64,000 bases of DNA, taken from contig JAEDED010000005.1 of the NCBI GenBank assembly GCA_016293495.1, positions 1-64,000 on the forward strand, written 5' to 3'. How positions within the stretch are numbered: the stretch's first letter is position 1; each line of letters starts with the position of its first letter. Below are positions 34,036 to 44,048 of this stretch, in pieces. Below the pieces are notes generated by a model. That model did no database searches. It saw nothing but the letters and a program-made list of their open reading frames with translations, and was not told the origin of the DNA. The translations under genes were made by a program, and so were the position numbers. Source of the stretch: Treponema sp. GTDB taxonomy: Bacteria; Spirochaetota; Spirochaetia; Treponematales; Treponemataceae.

Positions 34036-34563
34036 TTATTTTTCCAGTTCTTTAATTACTTTATCAGTAATATCTACATTCTGACTGTACCAGAGAATTC
34101 CACTGTCCCCCTGAAGACTCAAAACCATGCTTAAACCTTCGTTTTCAGCAACACGTTTAATTGTCTTTGAGAGTTTTACATAAAAATCATTTGATTTAGA
34201 AAGAGAATCTTTGAGGTTTTTCAATTCAGCATCTTTTGTTGCTTTGTAATCTCTCAAGTATTCTGTTTTCTGTTTGATTTCTGCAGCAATTGAGTCAGAC
34301 TGAGTCTTATCGCCCATGCTGTCGTATTCATCTTTCTTTGTCTTCAAATCACGAAGTTCTTTAGTCTTCTTGTTAATTTCTGCCTGTGCATCAGCCTTCT
34401 TTTTTTCGTATGTTTTTACGGCTGCTGAATCTCTGTAAAAATGGTTGTTGATTTTTTCTGTATTTACAACACCAAAGTTAGTAATGTGTTGCTGAGCTGA
34501 CATTGCTGTCAATCCAAAAAACATAAGTCCAGCTACAACAAATAATTTTTTCAAATTTTTCAT
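34036..34563 (-). CDS. skp: Periplasmic OmpH/Skp-family chaperone
   Basis: A 175-residue exported chaperone that escorts outer-membrane proteins. The signal peptide is MKNLKKLFVVAGLMFFGLTAMSAQ (cleavage near 23). After it comes a strand (FGVVNTEKI), then long helical arms of Lys, Glu and Asp residues (about 45-145) as in Skp tentacles. AGGAGAAAAGG precedes the ATG. It sits between bamA and mutS. Confidence 0.88.
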   Translation of the reverse strand: MKNLKKLFVVAGLMFFGLTAMSAQQHITNFGVVNTEKINNHFYRDSAAVKTYEKKKADAQAEINKKTKELRDLKTKKDEYDSMGDKTQSDSIAAEIKQKTEYLRDYKATKDAELKNLKDSLSKSNDFYVKLSKTIKRVAENEGLSMVLSLQGDSGILWYSQNVDITDKVIKELEK

Positions 34564-34599
34564 TCCTTTTCTCCTAAAAAAATTAAAATCGTTTTAGTT

Positions 34600-37005
34600 T
34601 TATTTATTTACGATATTGAATGAAAGAACAAACTTCATTGTATCTCTCCAGTCAACACCTTTTTCGTTAATCTTGAATGTATTACAGAACATAAAACGCA
34701 TTGGGAACTGTGGCATCAAAATACGGATGTCCGGTCCAAAGCTGTAATAAATATGATTGTTGTTAAGACCGCCAAACATATCTTCTACCTTTGGAGTCAA
34801 AGCACAAACATCAAAGAATGCATCAACCGCAATGATTCCTGGTACTACAGGGAAACGAAGTTCAAGGCTGTTGTTCCACATAGCGCGACCTTTTGTTGAA
34901 TTGTAAATTGTTGTCCATCCGCGGCCTGCGAACATACCGTCAATGTACAATTTATTCGAGTCACTTACACCAGATCCAGGTGCTGGAATCTGAAGGTACA
35001 ACTGAGACTGTGCTGCAAGAATCATCTTGAATGTATATTTTTCTGTGATAGGAATATTGAGTAATGTTAAATATCCTTCAAGCTTTGTATCAAATCTTGC
35101 ATAGAAGTCTGTTTCCCATGGTGTCAAACCGAACCAGCTGATAGTTTCGCTTACATACCATCCTTTCGATGGATCGTAGTTTATATCACGTCCGTCAAGA
35201 GAAGCTTTAACCCACAAAGAGTTAATAAGACCAAGCTTGTTTGCATATTCCTTAATCTGAGAATCAACAGGAGTATAAAGAGCTTCATCATAAATGTAAT
35301 TTTTCAATACGTTAGAAAGACCACCCGAAACTGTAAATATTGCCCAGTCATAAGTAAAGCGGCGGCCTACTGATGAGTTAAGGCTTGTTGTCCAGGAATC
35401 ATACTGCATGTAATAATCTTCATTATTAATAGTTCCGTCAGGGAATACTTTCAATTTTAATGCAGTTGCTTTTGAATGAGAGAATGATAAAGATTCGTTC
35501 AATTCAATCGGCAAACCAAAAAGCCAGCCCTGTGAGTATCCGAGAGAAACTGACTGTTCGCCAGATGAAATTGTTGTACTTGCAGAAAGTGTTCTACCTG
35601 TACCACCAAGATTTGAGTTAGACCATTTTGCAAAAAGTGCAAAAGGAAGCTGAGTCGGATCAGTAACTCCACTGAAGGTAAGACCAAACTCAAGCGAGTT
35701 TGTCATCTGTTCTTCAACATTGATTATAAGATTGAGAAGGTTCGGTTCTGAACCAGCCTGAACATCAGGAACAACGCTTGAGAAGTACTGAAGATTGTAA
35801 AGGTTTCTCAAACCAGATGTAAGTTTTGTTTTTGAGAAAACATCACCGCTCTGAATTGGAAGTTCTCGGGTAATTACATAATCTTTTGTTTTCTGATTTC
35901 CGCGAACTACTACACTTTCTACATGGCTTCTGTCACGTTCAACAATATTAACTGTAATACTGATAGTTCTGTCTAATGCGTTTTTATTTTCTGATGGAAC
36001 AAATCCGTTGGCTGTATAACCATTTTCGTAATACAAATCCTGAACGCCTGCAAGGCTTTCGTAGTATTTTGTTCTATTATAAATATCACCTTTCTTTAAT
36101 TTAACTTTATCTGAAAGCTGCTTTGTTGTAAAAATTGAATTTCCGTTGAATGAAATTCCGTCAAACTTATACTGAACGCCTTCACTGATATAGAAAGTAA
36201 TATGCATTTCTGCACGATTCTTTTTTTCGTTCTGAACAATTGTTCTGTCAATATTAAGAATCTGTGCGTCAACGTATCCGCGGTCAGCATAATATTTTAA
36301 AATTGCCTGACGGTCATTTTCGAGAATTGCTTCCTGGAAAGCTCCGTCATGAATAAGACCTACTTCTTTAAGCTTAAGCTGTTTTTTAAGAACCTTATCC
36401 TTAAAGATTTTATTTCCTTCAAAATTGATTTCTGTAATAACAGAGGTCTTGCCTTCTCTAATCTGATAAGTTACGACAACACCTTCTTCTGTCATTTCTG
36501 TTGAATAAGAAACTTTAACATTTGTATAACCTTTTTCAAGGTAACAGTTTCTGATTGCTCTTTCATCAGAGATAGCGTTAGATTCTGTAAAGATATCATT
36601 TATCTTTGTTGAAATAACATCTCTTAGAGGAGCATTGCGGACCTGATGATTTCCTTTAAAAAGAATTGCTGATACAACTGGTTTTTCTGTTACAGTGAAA
36701 GTAAGAACAACTCCATCAGCTTTGTCATGAGAAGCAGCAGGAATAATATCATCAAACAATTCAAGGGCGTAAAGACGGTCCATCAAATCATTGATCGAAT
36801 CTGAAACAGTTTTTCCGATATAGGAAGATGAAAGGCCGGACAATTCTGCCTTTTTAATAGTTTTAAGGCCTTCATAATTAATCTGGGTTATGGGGCGATC
36901 CATATACCATTCGTCATCTTCATATTCCTGTGCATTAACACTAAAGATTGAAAAAAGCAGTACTAAAATAAAAGTAATTACCGGTGCTTTACGGAAAGTT
37001 TTCAT
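34600..37005 (-). CDS. bamA: Outer-membrane protein assembly factor BamA
   Basis: Inserts beta-barrel proteins into the outer membrane. It has 801 residues with a signal peptide (residues 1-25, ending VNAQ), then five POTRA repeats (about 35-430; for example ITQINYEGLKTIKKAEL, VESVVVRGNQKTKDYVITREL), then a 16-strand barrel beginning near EFGLTFSGVTDP. The conserved loop 6 motif, usually VRGY/F, corresponds to FAGRGW here. T. pallidum TP0326 is the presumed orthologue. It is flanked by tamB and skp. Confidence 0.95.
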   Translation of the reverse strand: MKTFRKAPVITFILVLLFSIFSVNAQEYEDDEWYMDRPITQINYEGLKTIKKAELSGLSSSYIGKTVSDSINDLMDRLYALELFDDIIPAASHDKADGVVLTFTVTEKPVVSAILFKGNHQVRNAPLRDVISTKINDIFTESNAISDERAIRNCYLEKGYTNVKVSYSTEMTEEGVVVTYQIREGKTSVITEINFEGNKIFKDKVLKKQLKLKEVGLIHDGAFQEAILENDRQAILKYYADRGYVDAQILNIDRTIVQNEKKNRAEMHITFYISEGVQYKFDGISFNGNSIFTTKQLSDKVKLKKGDIYNRTKYYESLAGVQDLYYENGYTANGFVPSENKNALDRTISITVNIVERDRSHVESVVVRGNQKTKDYVITRELPIQSGDVFSKTKLTSGLRNLYNLQYFSSVVPDVQAGSEPNLLNLIINVEEQMTNSLEFGLTFSGVTDPTQLPFALFAKWSNSNLGGTGRTLSASTTISSGEQSVSLGYSQGWLFGLPIELNESLSFSHSKATALKLKVFPDGTINNEDYYMQYDSWTTSLNSSVGRRFTYDWAIFTVSGGLSNVLKNYIYDEALYTPVDSQIKEYANKLGLINSLWVKASLDGRDINYDPSKGWYVSETISWFGLTPWETDFYARFDTKLEGYLTLLNIPITEKYTFKMILAAQSQLYLQIPAPGSGVSDSNKLYIDGMFAGRGWTTIYNSTKGRAMWNNSLELRFPVVPGIIAVDAFFDVCALTPKVEDMFGGLNNNHIYYSFGPDIRILMPQFPMRFMFCNTFKINEKGVDWRDTMKFVLSFNIVNK

Positions 37006-37032
37006 ATATACCCCATCTTTAAATAAACATTT

Positions 37033-40000
37033 TTAAAAGTTAAGTTTCCAGGATAATGTCAGCGAAGGAATAATAGTAATATTATTTCTTGCAAGATCTG
37101 ACAGATCCGGCGCAAGACTCCAGCGGATTTTTGCCAATGGTGAATCCATTTCAAAACCGATTTCAGGCTTAAATACAAGACCTTGGAGAGTCGAACCGTC
37201 ATTAATACGGTTTTTATTGTAAGAAAGCCTTACCATTGCATCTGCATACAATGCATTTCCGAAGTACTTACCTATATAAACAGTTGTATTGTCAAAAAAG
37301 TTACTGACATTTATACCCTGACGTTCAGATGACTGATTCATACTGTATTTGAGGGCATTTTGAACAACTTGTGTACGAATTGATAATATATCAAAATTCA
37401 AGAAATCACGCAATGCATTCTCAACTTTACGGATAAGGAGCGTCTGAAGCGCATAATCTCCAGTTGCAAGCATAAATGAAGTCATATTTTCGGAATTTGC
37501 CGTTACAAAGTTACCCAGAAGTTCCATAATCTCTTTTTCGCTCTTTGCAGGTGAAGAAGTAAGCTTTGGAGCAAGTTCCGAAATTCGCTGGTGGTCAATT
37601 CCGAGTGAGATTGTAACATCATTGTTTGAATCATCTTTTTCACGAGTTTCGGCGCGGATAGTTACATAAGGGTCGAAGCCAGGATCTTTTTCAGAGAAAT
37701 CGATTCTTCCTTCCTTTATATAGAAGCTCGAATTAAGATAGATAATTTCGCCTGAACGAAGCGGTACTCCACCATCAATTGTCATTCTGTCATCAATAGA
37801 ACTGTAGGCAAATGTTACCTTGGAATTAGGAACAACAAGACCGCGGATAAATGAACTGTAATAAACCTGAACACGGTTTTTCATGCTTACATCAAGCATT
37901 ACTTCAACATCGAAGTTCTTCTCATATGGCTTACTTTCAGGATTGATAGTCTGGTTAACCGAAGTTACCACATCCTTAATAGTTGAAGTTCCGAATTCTG
38001 CAGTTGTATCTTTTGCCGCAATTGAACCAAGTACAGTTGCATTATCAAGTTCAACTGTAATTTCAAGGTCAGCCTGAACGTTTCCTTTAACATGAATCTG
38101 ATTTAAGTTAATGTTAACAGGAACATACGCATCATCAACTGTATCAACAAGTACGTTAAGGAAGTCAAACTGAAAGTTTGGAAGGAAGTTAAAATCGAGA
38201 GTAATATCAACAGGCGCTTTCTTTAAACTGAATCTTGTTTTTGGAGTATAAATTCTGTTCTTTTCAAAGTAGAAATAAACAATGTCTGTTTTTGCATGAG
38301 CTGTAAAGTACTGAGGCATTGCAAGTTCTGCAGGCAGCAGCATCAAAAGGCCGTCAAAAACAAGATCCTTTTTATTTGATTTAATCCAGAAGTCGCCGAT
38401 GATTTTTCCGCTGTAAAATTTAATCATGTCAAAATCCACAAGTCTTACAGTTTTTACGACATCAACATTAAAGTCATAAAAATGAATTGCAAAGTTTTTC
38501 TTTATGTTTCCGCTGATTTTAAAGTTACATGGAATATTGTTATTAACGGCACAGTCAATTTCGCCTGAAGAAAGAATCTTTCCTGAAAGACCGAGATTAG
38601 GACTTGAAGAAATGATTATTTCATCAGGCATCTTAAGAGCATGAATTGAAACAGCCTGAGAAGAGTGTATAAAGGTTCCGTCGATTTTATCAGCAACGAT
38701 ATCAATTTCAAAAATTTCTGGAACAGATTTTTTCTTTTCTTCAGACTTGATGCTTTTAATCGTTGCCCTAACCGGCACATTAATCGTTTTATTGGTAATA
38801 ATAGTCTGAAAGTCAAGATTAACAAATCCTTCCCAGTCAACAAACGAGAATTTTGAAGAAACATTGTTTACAGTTGTAATTCCGTTTTCGAGAACAAGCT
38901 CTGCTGAAGATATTTCAAATTCAAGGTCAACGATTGAAGCCTGTAAAGAGAATTCTGCAGGCTTGTTATTCATAACAAGAAGGCCGTGAGGAACAGATAT
39001 TGAAACGAGAGGGTTTCCGAGATTTCCGGTAATGCTAATATTCGCATCAACTGTTTCAGAAGGATTATTCGTTCCTGTAAATCTTCCTGTCTTGAATGAA
39101 TTAACATTAATCTCTGAAGTTACGTAAAAATCTTTAAGCAATGCATCAGTCGAGAATGGTTTATCATCCGGATTTGTGACATTTCCTTTAATCTCAATTT
39201 TTTCTGCATACCATGGATCCTGAAGAACAATATTGTAATCTGCGTTAACAAAATTTGAATTTTCAAAATTCCAGATTACAGAACCGTTACCTGAAAGATT
39301 TGACATAGAGTCTGCATATGAAATAGTTTCAAGATAAGCACCTGTTTTATCTACCCTTCCTGAGAAATCAAATACAGGATTGATTTGAGAAACCCCATCC
39401 ATTGAAAGAACTTCAAACTTGTTTAAGTTAACATTAATTTTTTCTTCACTGTTGTAGAAGAAGCTTGCATCTGCAGTAAATGACAAAGTTGATTCTGAAA
39501 GCTTAACCGGGAACTCGAGCATATTGAAGTTTCCGAGAAGGTTATCAGATTCATGGTCATTGATGAATGTAAAGTTTAATCCGTAATCGCCGGTAATCGA
39601 AATATAGTCTTTATTAATCAAGCCTGAAATTCCGTATGGAATATTATTGTATTCAACCATTCCGGCAAGAATTGTCTGCGGAATATTTGTTCCAGGCTCA
39701 AGAAGATTTTCAACATGAGCAGTTGCGTAAACGTTACTGTCATCAATCGCAAGTTCAAATTTTGTAAGCTGAATGTTTTCTTTGTTTCCATCAAGTGCAA
39801 ACATAAGCATTCTGTTATCTCTTGCTGTGTCAGCAATGATTGCAGAAGGAATGCTGTAAGAGTAATTACCGTCATAAGACGAAATATAAACATCTGTCGT
39901 AAAAATCGTTGACTTGAAAACCGAAGAAAAATCTTTTACGAGAGAACCCGTATTTTTATCCATGAAGAACGATGCAAGCTGCATCAGACTGTCAATATAA

Positions 40001-41490
40001 AGTCCGTCAAGGTTTAAGTTAGACTGGAAGAACTTTGATGCAGTTACATAGTTTCCGATAAGAGTAAGATGTCCGATATCACCTGATTCTGCGTGTGAAT
40101 AATCATATATTTCAAAATCGTAATCAAAGCCTTCACGTGAAGGTATAAAGTTGAACATTGCAGCAGTAAGGGATTTTTCATCAAACATAATCTGTGGAGA
40201 GAATGCCATAAATCCTTTAGAAAGAGGTTCGAAGAAGATTTCTGCAGAAATTACTCCCTCGTTATTAAGCTGAAGTTTATTAACAGAAAAAACACCTTCT
40301 GGCTGAATTGCGCGGATGTTATAACCGCCGGCAAAGCCAACATCGATTGTTTCGCTCAATGCATTTACGTAAGGAATGTTTATGTAATTCTGATTGCCGT
40401 TACAGGCAAATTTTACATTAAGACCGCCTGCAACAATTCCATCCGGAATGTAAACAGAACCGGAACCGTTGTAATTTACTTTTGCTGAATCCCAGTTATA
40501 TCTTGCAGTAATTCTGCTTGTAAGGCTCAAATAAGAAACCTTTGAAATTGCAGAACCCGGCTGGATTCCGCGGACAAGCTGAGAAACTTTAAAATTATCA
40601 CTGAACACTTTTAAATCTGCATCGCGGGTTTTAAAGTTTGCCTTAACCTCAGTGTAAAGATTCTGGACAGTCGGAAGCATTTTGAAAGTAAAAACAGCAT
40701 CATTGTATTCTGCAAGGAATCCGATCTGGTTTACGCCGTAATTATTTAAGTTTGCATTAAACAGCTGGATTACTGCAGAGGAATTATTAAGCTTCTGCAA
40801 AAGTGAACTTTCTACATAAAGGAAAGTTGAAAGTTTGTTAGATTTTACATTTCCTGAAAGCTGTCCAAAAAGCTGAATTGCGTACTTACCTTTTGTAAGA
40901 GTTTTTTCAACATAAGCTTTTCTCAAGAAAGCAGTTGCATCAATCTTCTGTTTGTCATCTCTGTATTTAAGAGTAACATTGTTGATATTAATGTTTGCAG
41001 GAATTTCGATATTGATGTCTGCATCGGCAAGCATTTCGATTATTGATTTTTTATCTGCATCATCTTTTTTCTTTTCAAGATTTTTTGAAATCAAGTAATC
41101 AATCCATGCAGTATTTTTTCCTACTGTAACGTCAGCATTAACTTCGTTGATGATTATTTTAGAAACTGCATTTTCAAAATCGCCTTTCAGAACATTTGAA
41201 AGAGAATAATCAACAGTTACTTTTTTGATTGTAAGAATTGTTTCTGAAGTCTGAGAGTCTTTTACCTCTATACCTTTTAGCTTGATTCCGGTTAAAATAG
41301 ACGGTGAAAGTGATGAATAAGAAATATTCACGCCGAAATTCTCGTTAAGAGTTGCGTTTAATACCGCAAGCTTTGAGCGCATAAAGTTTCCAAGACCAAT
41401 ATAAACCGGTCTTACCATGGCAAAGGAAAGTGCCAGAAGAGAAACTAAAATTACTATACAAAGTCCTATTTTAAGGAAACGAGATTTCAT
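37033..41490 (-). CDS. tamB: TamB-like inner-membrane anchored AsmA-family protein
   Basis: A 1485-residue periplasm-spanning protein. One N-terminal membrane anchor (residues about 5-27, IGLCIVILVSLLALSFAM) is followed by a very long beta-rich region forming a hydrophobic groove. The C-terminal DUF490/TamB domain ends in LSWKLNF, as expected for a strand that contacts a BamA-type barrel. Family members support envelope biogenesis and phospholipid transfer to the outer membrane. There is no TamA here, so pairing with BamA next door is likely in spirochaetes. The ATG lacks a ribosome-binding site, and TATTAT lies 9 bases upstream. Confidence 0.9.
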   Translation of the reverse strand: MKSRFLKIGLCIVILVSLLALSFAMVRPVYIGLGNFMRSKLAVLNATLNENFGVNISYSSLSPSILTGIKLKGIEVKDSQTSETILTIKKVTVDYSLSNVLKGDFENAVSKIIINEVNADVTVGKNTAWIDYLISKNLEKKKDDADKKSIIEMLADADINIEIPANININNVTLKYRDDKQKIDATAFLRKAYVEKTLTKGKYAIQLFGQLSGNVKSNKLSTFLYVESSLLQKLNNSSAVIQLFNANLNNYGVNQIGFLAEYNDAVFTFKMLPTVQNLYTEVKANFKTRDADLKVFSDNFKVSQLVRGIQPGSAISKVSYLSLTSRITARYNWDSAKVNYNGSGSVYIPDGIVAGGLNVKFACNGNQNYINIPYVNALSETIDVGFAGGYNIRAIQPEGVFSVNKLQLNNEGVISAEIFFEPLSKGFMAFSPQIMFDEKSLTAAMFNFIPSREGFDYDFEIYDYSHAESGDIGHLTLIGNYVTASKFFQSNLNLDGLYIDSLMQLASFFMDKNTGSLVKDFSSVFKSTIFTTDVYISSYDGNYSYSIPSAIIADTARDNRMLMFALDGNKENIQLTKFELAIDDSNVYATAHVENLLEPGTNIPQTILAGMVEYNNIPYGISGLINKDYISITGDYGLNFTFINDHESDNLLGNFNMLEFPVKLSESTLSFTADASFFYNSEEKINVNLNKFEVLSMDGVSQINPVFDFSGRVDKTGAYLETISYADSMSNLSGNGSVIWNFENSNFVNADYNIVLQDPWYAEKIEIKGNVTNPDDKPFSTDALLKDFYVTSEINVNSFKTGRFTGTNNPSETVDANISITGNLGNPLVSISVPHGLLVMNNKPAEFSLQASIVDLEFEISSAELVLENGITTVNNVSSKFSFVDWEGFVNLDFQTIITNKTINVPVRATIKSIKSEEKKKSVPEIFEIDIVADKIDGTFIHSSQAVSIHALKMPDEIIISSSPNLGLSGKILSSGEIDCAVNNNIPCNFKISGNIKKNFAIHFYDFNVDVVKTVRLVDFDMIKFYSGKIIGDFWIKSNKKDLVFDGLLMLLPAELAMPQYFTAHAKTDIVYFYFEKNRIYTPKTRFSLKKAPVDITLDFNFLPNFQFDFLNVLVDTVDDAYVPVNINLNQIHVKGNVQADLEITVELDNATVLGSIAAKDTTAEFGTSTIKDVVTSVNQTINPESKPYEKNFDVEVMLDVSMKNRVQVYYSSFIRGLVVPNSKVTFAYSSIDDRMTIDGGVPLRSGEIIYLNSSFYIKEGRIDFSEKDPGFDPYVTIRAETREKDDSNNDVTISLGIDHQRISELAPKLTSSPAKSEKEIMELLGNFVTANSENMTSFMLATGDYALQTLLIRKVENALRDFLNFDILSIRTQVVQNALKYSMNQSSERQGINVSNFFDNTTVYIGKYFGNALYADAMVRLSYNKNRINDGSTLQGLVFKPEIGFEMDSPLAKIRWSLAPDLSDLARNNITIIPSLTLSWKLNF

Positions 41491-41567
41491 TTTTATGCTA
41501 TAATACGCTATTATAATATAGTATAAACAATTATAACAAATTATCGGTACAATATATAGGTATATTT

Positions 41568-42194
41568 ATGATATTAGACAACTTTGTAGTATTTGAAGGA
41601 ATTGACGGAGCCGGTACATCAACACAGCTCAAAATCCTTAAAGAAAGACCAGAAAGCACAAAAATCGACTTCAGCGCAGAGCCAACAAACTGCGAAACAG
41701 GCAGATTTTTACGTTCAGTTTTAGGCGGAAAAGTCGATCTAGACCCTAAAACTACAGCATATCTGTTTGCCGCAGACCGTGCAGAGCATGTTTACGGCAA
41801 AAACGGCATCGAAAATTCCTTACAAAACGGAAAAGCTGTCATTATTGACCGTTATGTATTCTCAAGCCTTGCATATCAGGGCGTTTCCTGCGGCAAGGAA
41901 CTTCCAAGAATGCTGAACAAAGACTTTCCCCTACCTCAGATTCTCTTCTTTTTCGACATAGATCCAGAAAAATCCCTAGCCAGAATTCAGTCCAGAGGAG
42001 TTACAGAAATCTACGAAAACTCAGAATACCTTACAAACACACGAAAACAGTACCTTGACGTTATCGAAGAATACAAAAATATGCCTTCAGCCCAGGGAAT
42101 GAACATCGTAATCATCGATGCAACAAAAAGTGTTGAAGAAATTTCAAAAATTATATGGAGTCACATCTCAAAACTGCCGATATTTAATTCGTGA
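41568..42194 (+). CDS. tmk: Thymidylate kinase with an altered P-loop
   Basis: Phosphorylates dTMP to dTDP. It has 208 residues with FVVFEGIDGAGTSTQ at residues 6-20, the DR(Y/H) motif in IIDRYVFSSLAYQG and a lid-like region near SLARIQSRG. The P-loop Lys of the usual GxDGAGKST is Thr17 here. Either another residue supplies the charge or this is a lineage-specific variant. The gene overlaps the next one by 4 bases. It is divergent from tamB. Upstream is only a weak AGGT before the ATG. Confidence 0.88.
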   Translation: MILDNFVVFEGIDGAGTSTQLKILKERPESTKIDFSAEPTNCETGRFLRSVLGGKVDLDPKTTAYLFAADRAEHVYGKNGIENSLQNGKAVIIDRYVFSSLAYQGVSCGKELPRMLNKDFPLPQILFFFDIDPEKSLARIQSRGVTEIYENSEYLTNTRKQYLDVIEEYKNMPSAQGMNIVIIDATKSVEEISKIIWSHISKLPIFNS

Positions 42195-42859
42195 AGTTTT
42201 CGAAAAATTTAGCAAAAGTACTCTTATTATTTATAGTATTCTCAGTCATTCCTGCATCAAAATCTGATGCTTACATGGTCAAATACAAGGAAGATTACTA
42301 TAAGCTTTATCATATTCACTACAAGCAGCATCCGGATGACTGCATGGAAAACATTTACTGGCTTGAACAGGCGGTAAAAGCAGACTTTGCTAATCCTTTG
42401 TACGCTAAAGCAAAAATCAAGAATGAAGAGGAATATGAAAAGTACCGCTATCTTTTCATGATGCACTTAAACCTTAAATTAATCGAACAGCATATGCGTC
42501 TTGGCCGCATTTACGATAAAAAAGCTTTTTATTTCTATGACTGTCCGTGGAAAGATGAATATCGTTCAAATCTTGAAAAAACAAAAGCCTGTTACGAAGC
42601 CGGCTACTACTACTGGAAAGAAGCCTGCCTCTGGGCTGAAAAAGCAAACATCGGTAAGTTTAAATTTATGTTTATTCAGGAACTTCAGAACTGGGAAGAT
42701 GAACGCGAACGAATCGGTAACGGTGAACTAGATTACAAATTTACTCTCGACCGTGAATTAAAACGTGTAAACGGAATTATTGCAGAAATTAACAAGATTG
42801 ACGATGAAGCCGTTAAATACGAATGGTTTGACATTCAGAAATACGCTCTTGAAAACTAG
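42191..42859 (+). CDS. Exported helical protein of unknown function
   Basis: A 222-residue protein starting with GTG, whose first bases overlap the tmk stop (cGTGA). A signal peptide is clear (MKFSKNLAKVLLLFIVFSVIPASKSDA). The mature part is helical and rich in Tyr, Glu and Lys, with alternating patterns that resemble TPR-type hairpins (NIYWLEQAVKADFANPLYAKAK, CYEAGYYYWKEACLWAEKA). It is probably periplasmic. I do not recognise a family. Confidence 0.75.
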   Translation: MKFSKNLAKVLLLFIVFSVIPASKSDAYMVKYKEDYYKLYHIHYKQHPDDCMENIYWLEQAVKADFANPLYAKAKIKNEEEYEKYRYLFMMHLNLKLIEQHMRLGRIYDKKAFYFYDCPWKDEYRSNLEKTKACYEAGYYYWKEACLWAEKANIGKFKFMFIQELQNWEDERERIGNGELDYKFTLDRELKRVNGIIAEINKIDDEAVKYEWFDIQKYALEN

Positions 42860-42885
42860 CTTTATTGCTAACAATTTCAAAATTT

Positions 42886-42891
42886 TATAAT
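42886..42891 (+). promoter_or_regulatory. -10 element just upstream of aroB
   Basis: A perfect TATAAT whose end is 9 bases before the aroB ATG, with no Shine-Dalgarno between. The -35 is poor (TTGCTA at 15 bases), so it is a weaker member of the short-leader promoters. Confidence 0.4.
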
Positions 42892-42899
42892 ATGTCGCT

Positions 42900-44045
42900 A
42901 TGAGTAATAACGACATTTTTGAATCATTAAAAATCAAATACAAACCACTTTTTGTCGGCACTGAAAAATCAAAGCTTTATTTTTACAGCACAAATCCTTC
43001 TCTCGATTTTCTTCTTGAATCTAAAAAGAAAAAAATCTTTGTAACAGACCAGACAATTTTTAATCTTGAATTATTAAAACCATTCTTTAATAACTTTAAA
43101 AAAGAATCTGATAAATCAACTGGCGGAACTGACTATTCAGTTTACTCATGTGACAAGCACGGCCTTGTGGTAATTCCTGCAGGCGAAAAATACAAGACAA
43201 TGGACAGCGTACTTTCAATTGTAAAGACTGCCCTTGATTTTAACCTTACCCGTAAGGATATGTTTACCGCAATCGGCGGCGGCGTTCTTACTGACATCAC
43301 TGCATTTGCTGCCTCAATTTATAAGCGCGGCGCATCATGTGAGTTTGTACCTACAACCCTTCTTGCCATGGTTGACGCTGCAATCGGCGGAAAGACAGGC
43401 TGTGACTTTGATGATTACAAAAACATTGTAGGTGCATTCTTTCCGGCAAAGGCATTGTACATCTACCCTGTTCTCATACAAAGTCTTCCTGAAAAAGAAT
43501 TTATTTCAGGCTTTGCAGAGGCAATCAAAACAGCAATGCTTTTTGACAGAAAATGCTACGAATACATCAAAGCTAACAAAGATAAAATTCTTGCAAGAAA
43601 TCCTGATGTTCTCTGCAAAATTATTACCTTCTGTGCAAAGGCAAAAGCAAAGGTTGTTGAAAAAGATCTTTCAGAAAAAAACATCCGCATGCTTTTAAAC
43701 TTCGGTCACACTTTCGGTCATGCACTCGAAAGCCGTGCCGGACTTGGAGTTCTTACTCACGGAGAATGTGTTGCATGGGGAATTGCACGCGCCCTTAAAG
43801 CAAGTGTTCTTCTCGGGCTCTGTTCAGAAAGCTATTACAATGATGCAGTTGAAACACTTAAATCATTCGGTTATGAAACAAGTGCCGTTCATCCAGCATA
43901 TTCAGACTCAAAGGAAATTTTAAAAACGATGCATAATGACAAGAAAAATTCCTCTTCAAACGTAAGATTAATTTTACAGAAAGAGGTTTGTAAAAATGTT
44001 ATTACCGAAACAACTGAAGACATTATTCTTGAAGCATTGAAGTAA
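42900..44045 (+). CDS. aroB: 3-dehydroquinate synthase
   Basis: Second step of the shikimate pathway, converting DAHP to 3-dehydroquinate with NAD and a metal ion. The 381-residue enzyme has IGGGVLTDITAFAASIYKRG and VPTTLLAMVDAAIGGKTG (NAD and substrate binding) and the metal-binding LNFGHTFGHALE and THGECVAWG. It has no ribosome-binding site. The next gene begins 3 bases after it. No other shikimate genes are nearby. Confidence 0.95.
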   Translation: MSNNDIFESLKIKYKPLFVGTEKSKLYFYSTNPSLDFLLESKKKKIFVTDQTIFNLELLKPFFNNFKKESDKSTGGTDYSVYSCDKHGLVVIPAGEKYKTMDSVLSIVKTALDFNLTRKDMFTAIGGGVLTDITAFAASIYKRGASCEFVPTTLLAMVDAAIGGKTGCDFDDYKNIVGAFFPAKALYIYPVLIQSLPEKEFISGFAEAIKTAMLFDRKCYEYIKANKDKILARNPDVLCKIITFCAKAKAKVVEKDLSEKNIRMLLNFGHTFGHALESRAGLGVLTHGECVAWGIARALKASVLLGLCSESYYNDAVETLKSFGYETSAVHPAYSDSKEILKTMHNDKKNSSSNVRLILQKEVCKNVITETTEDIILEALK

Positions 44046-44048
44046 ATT

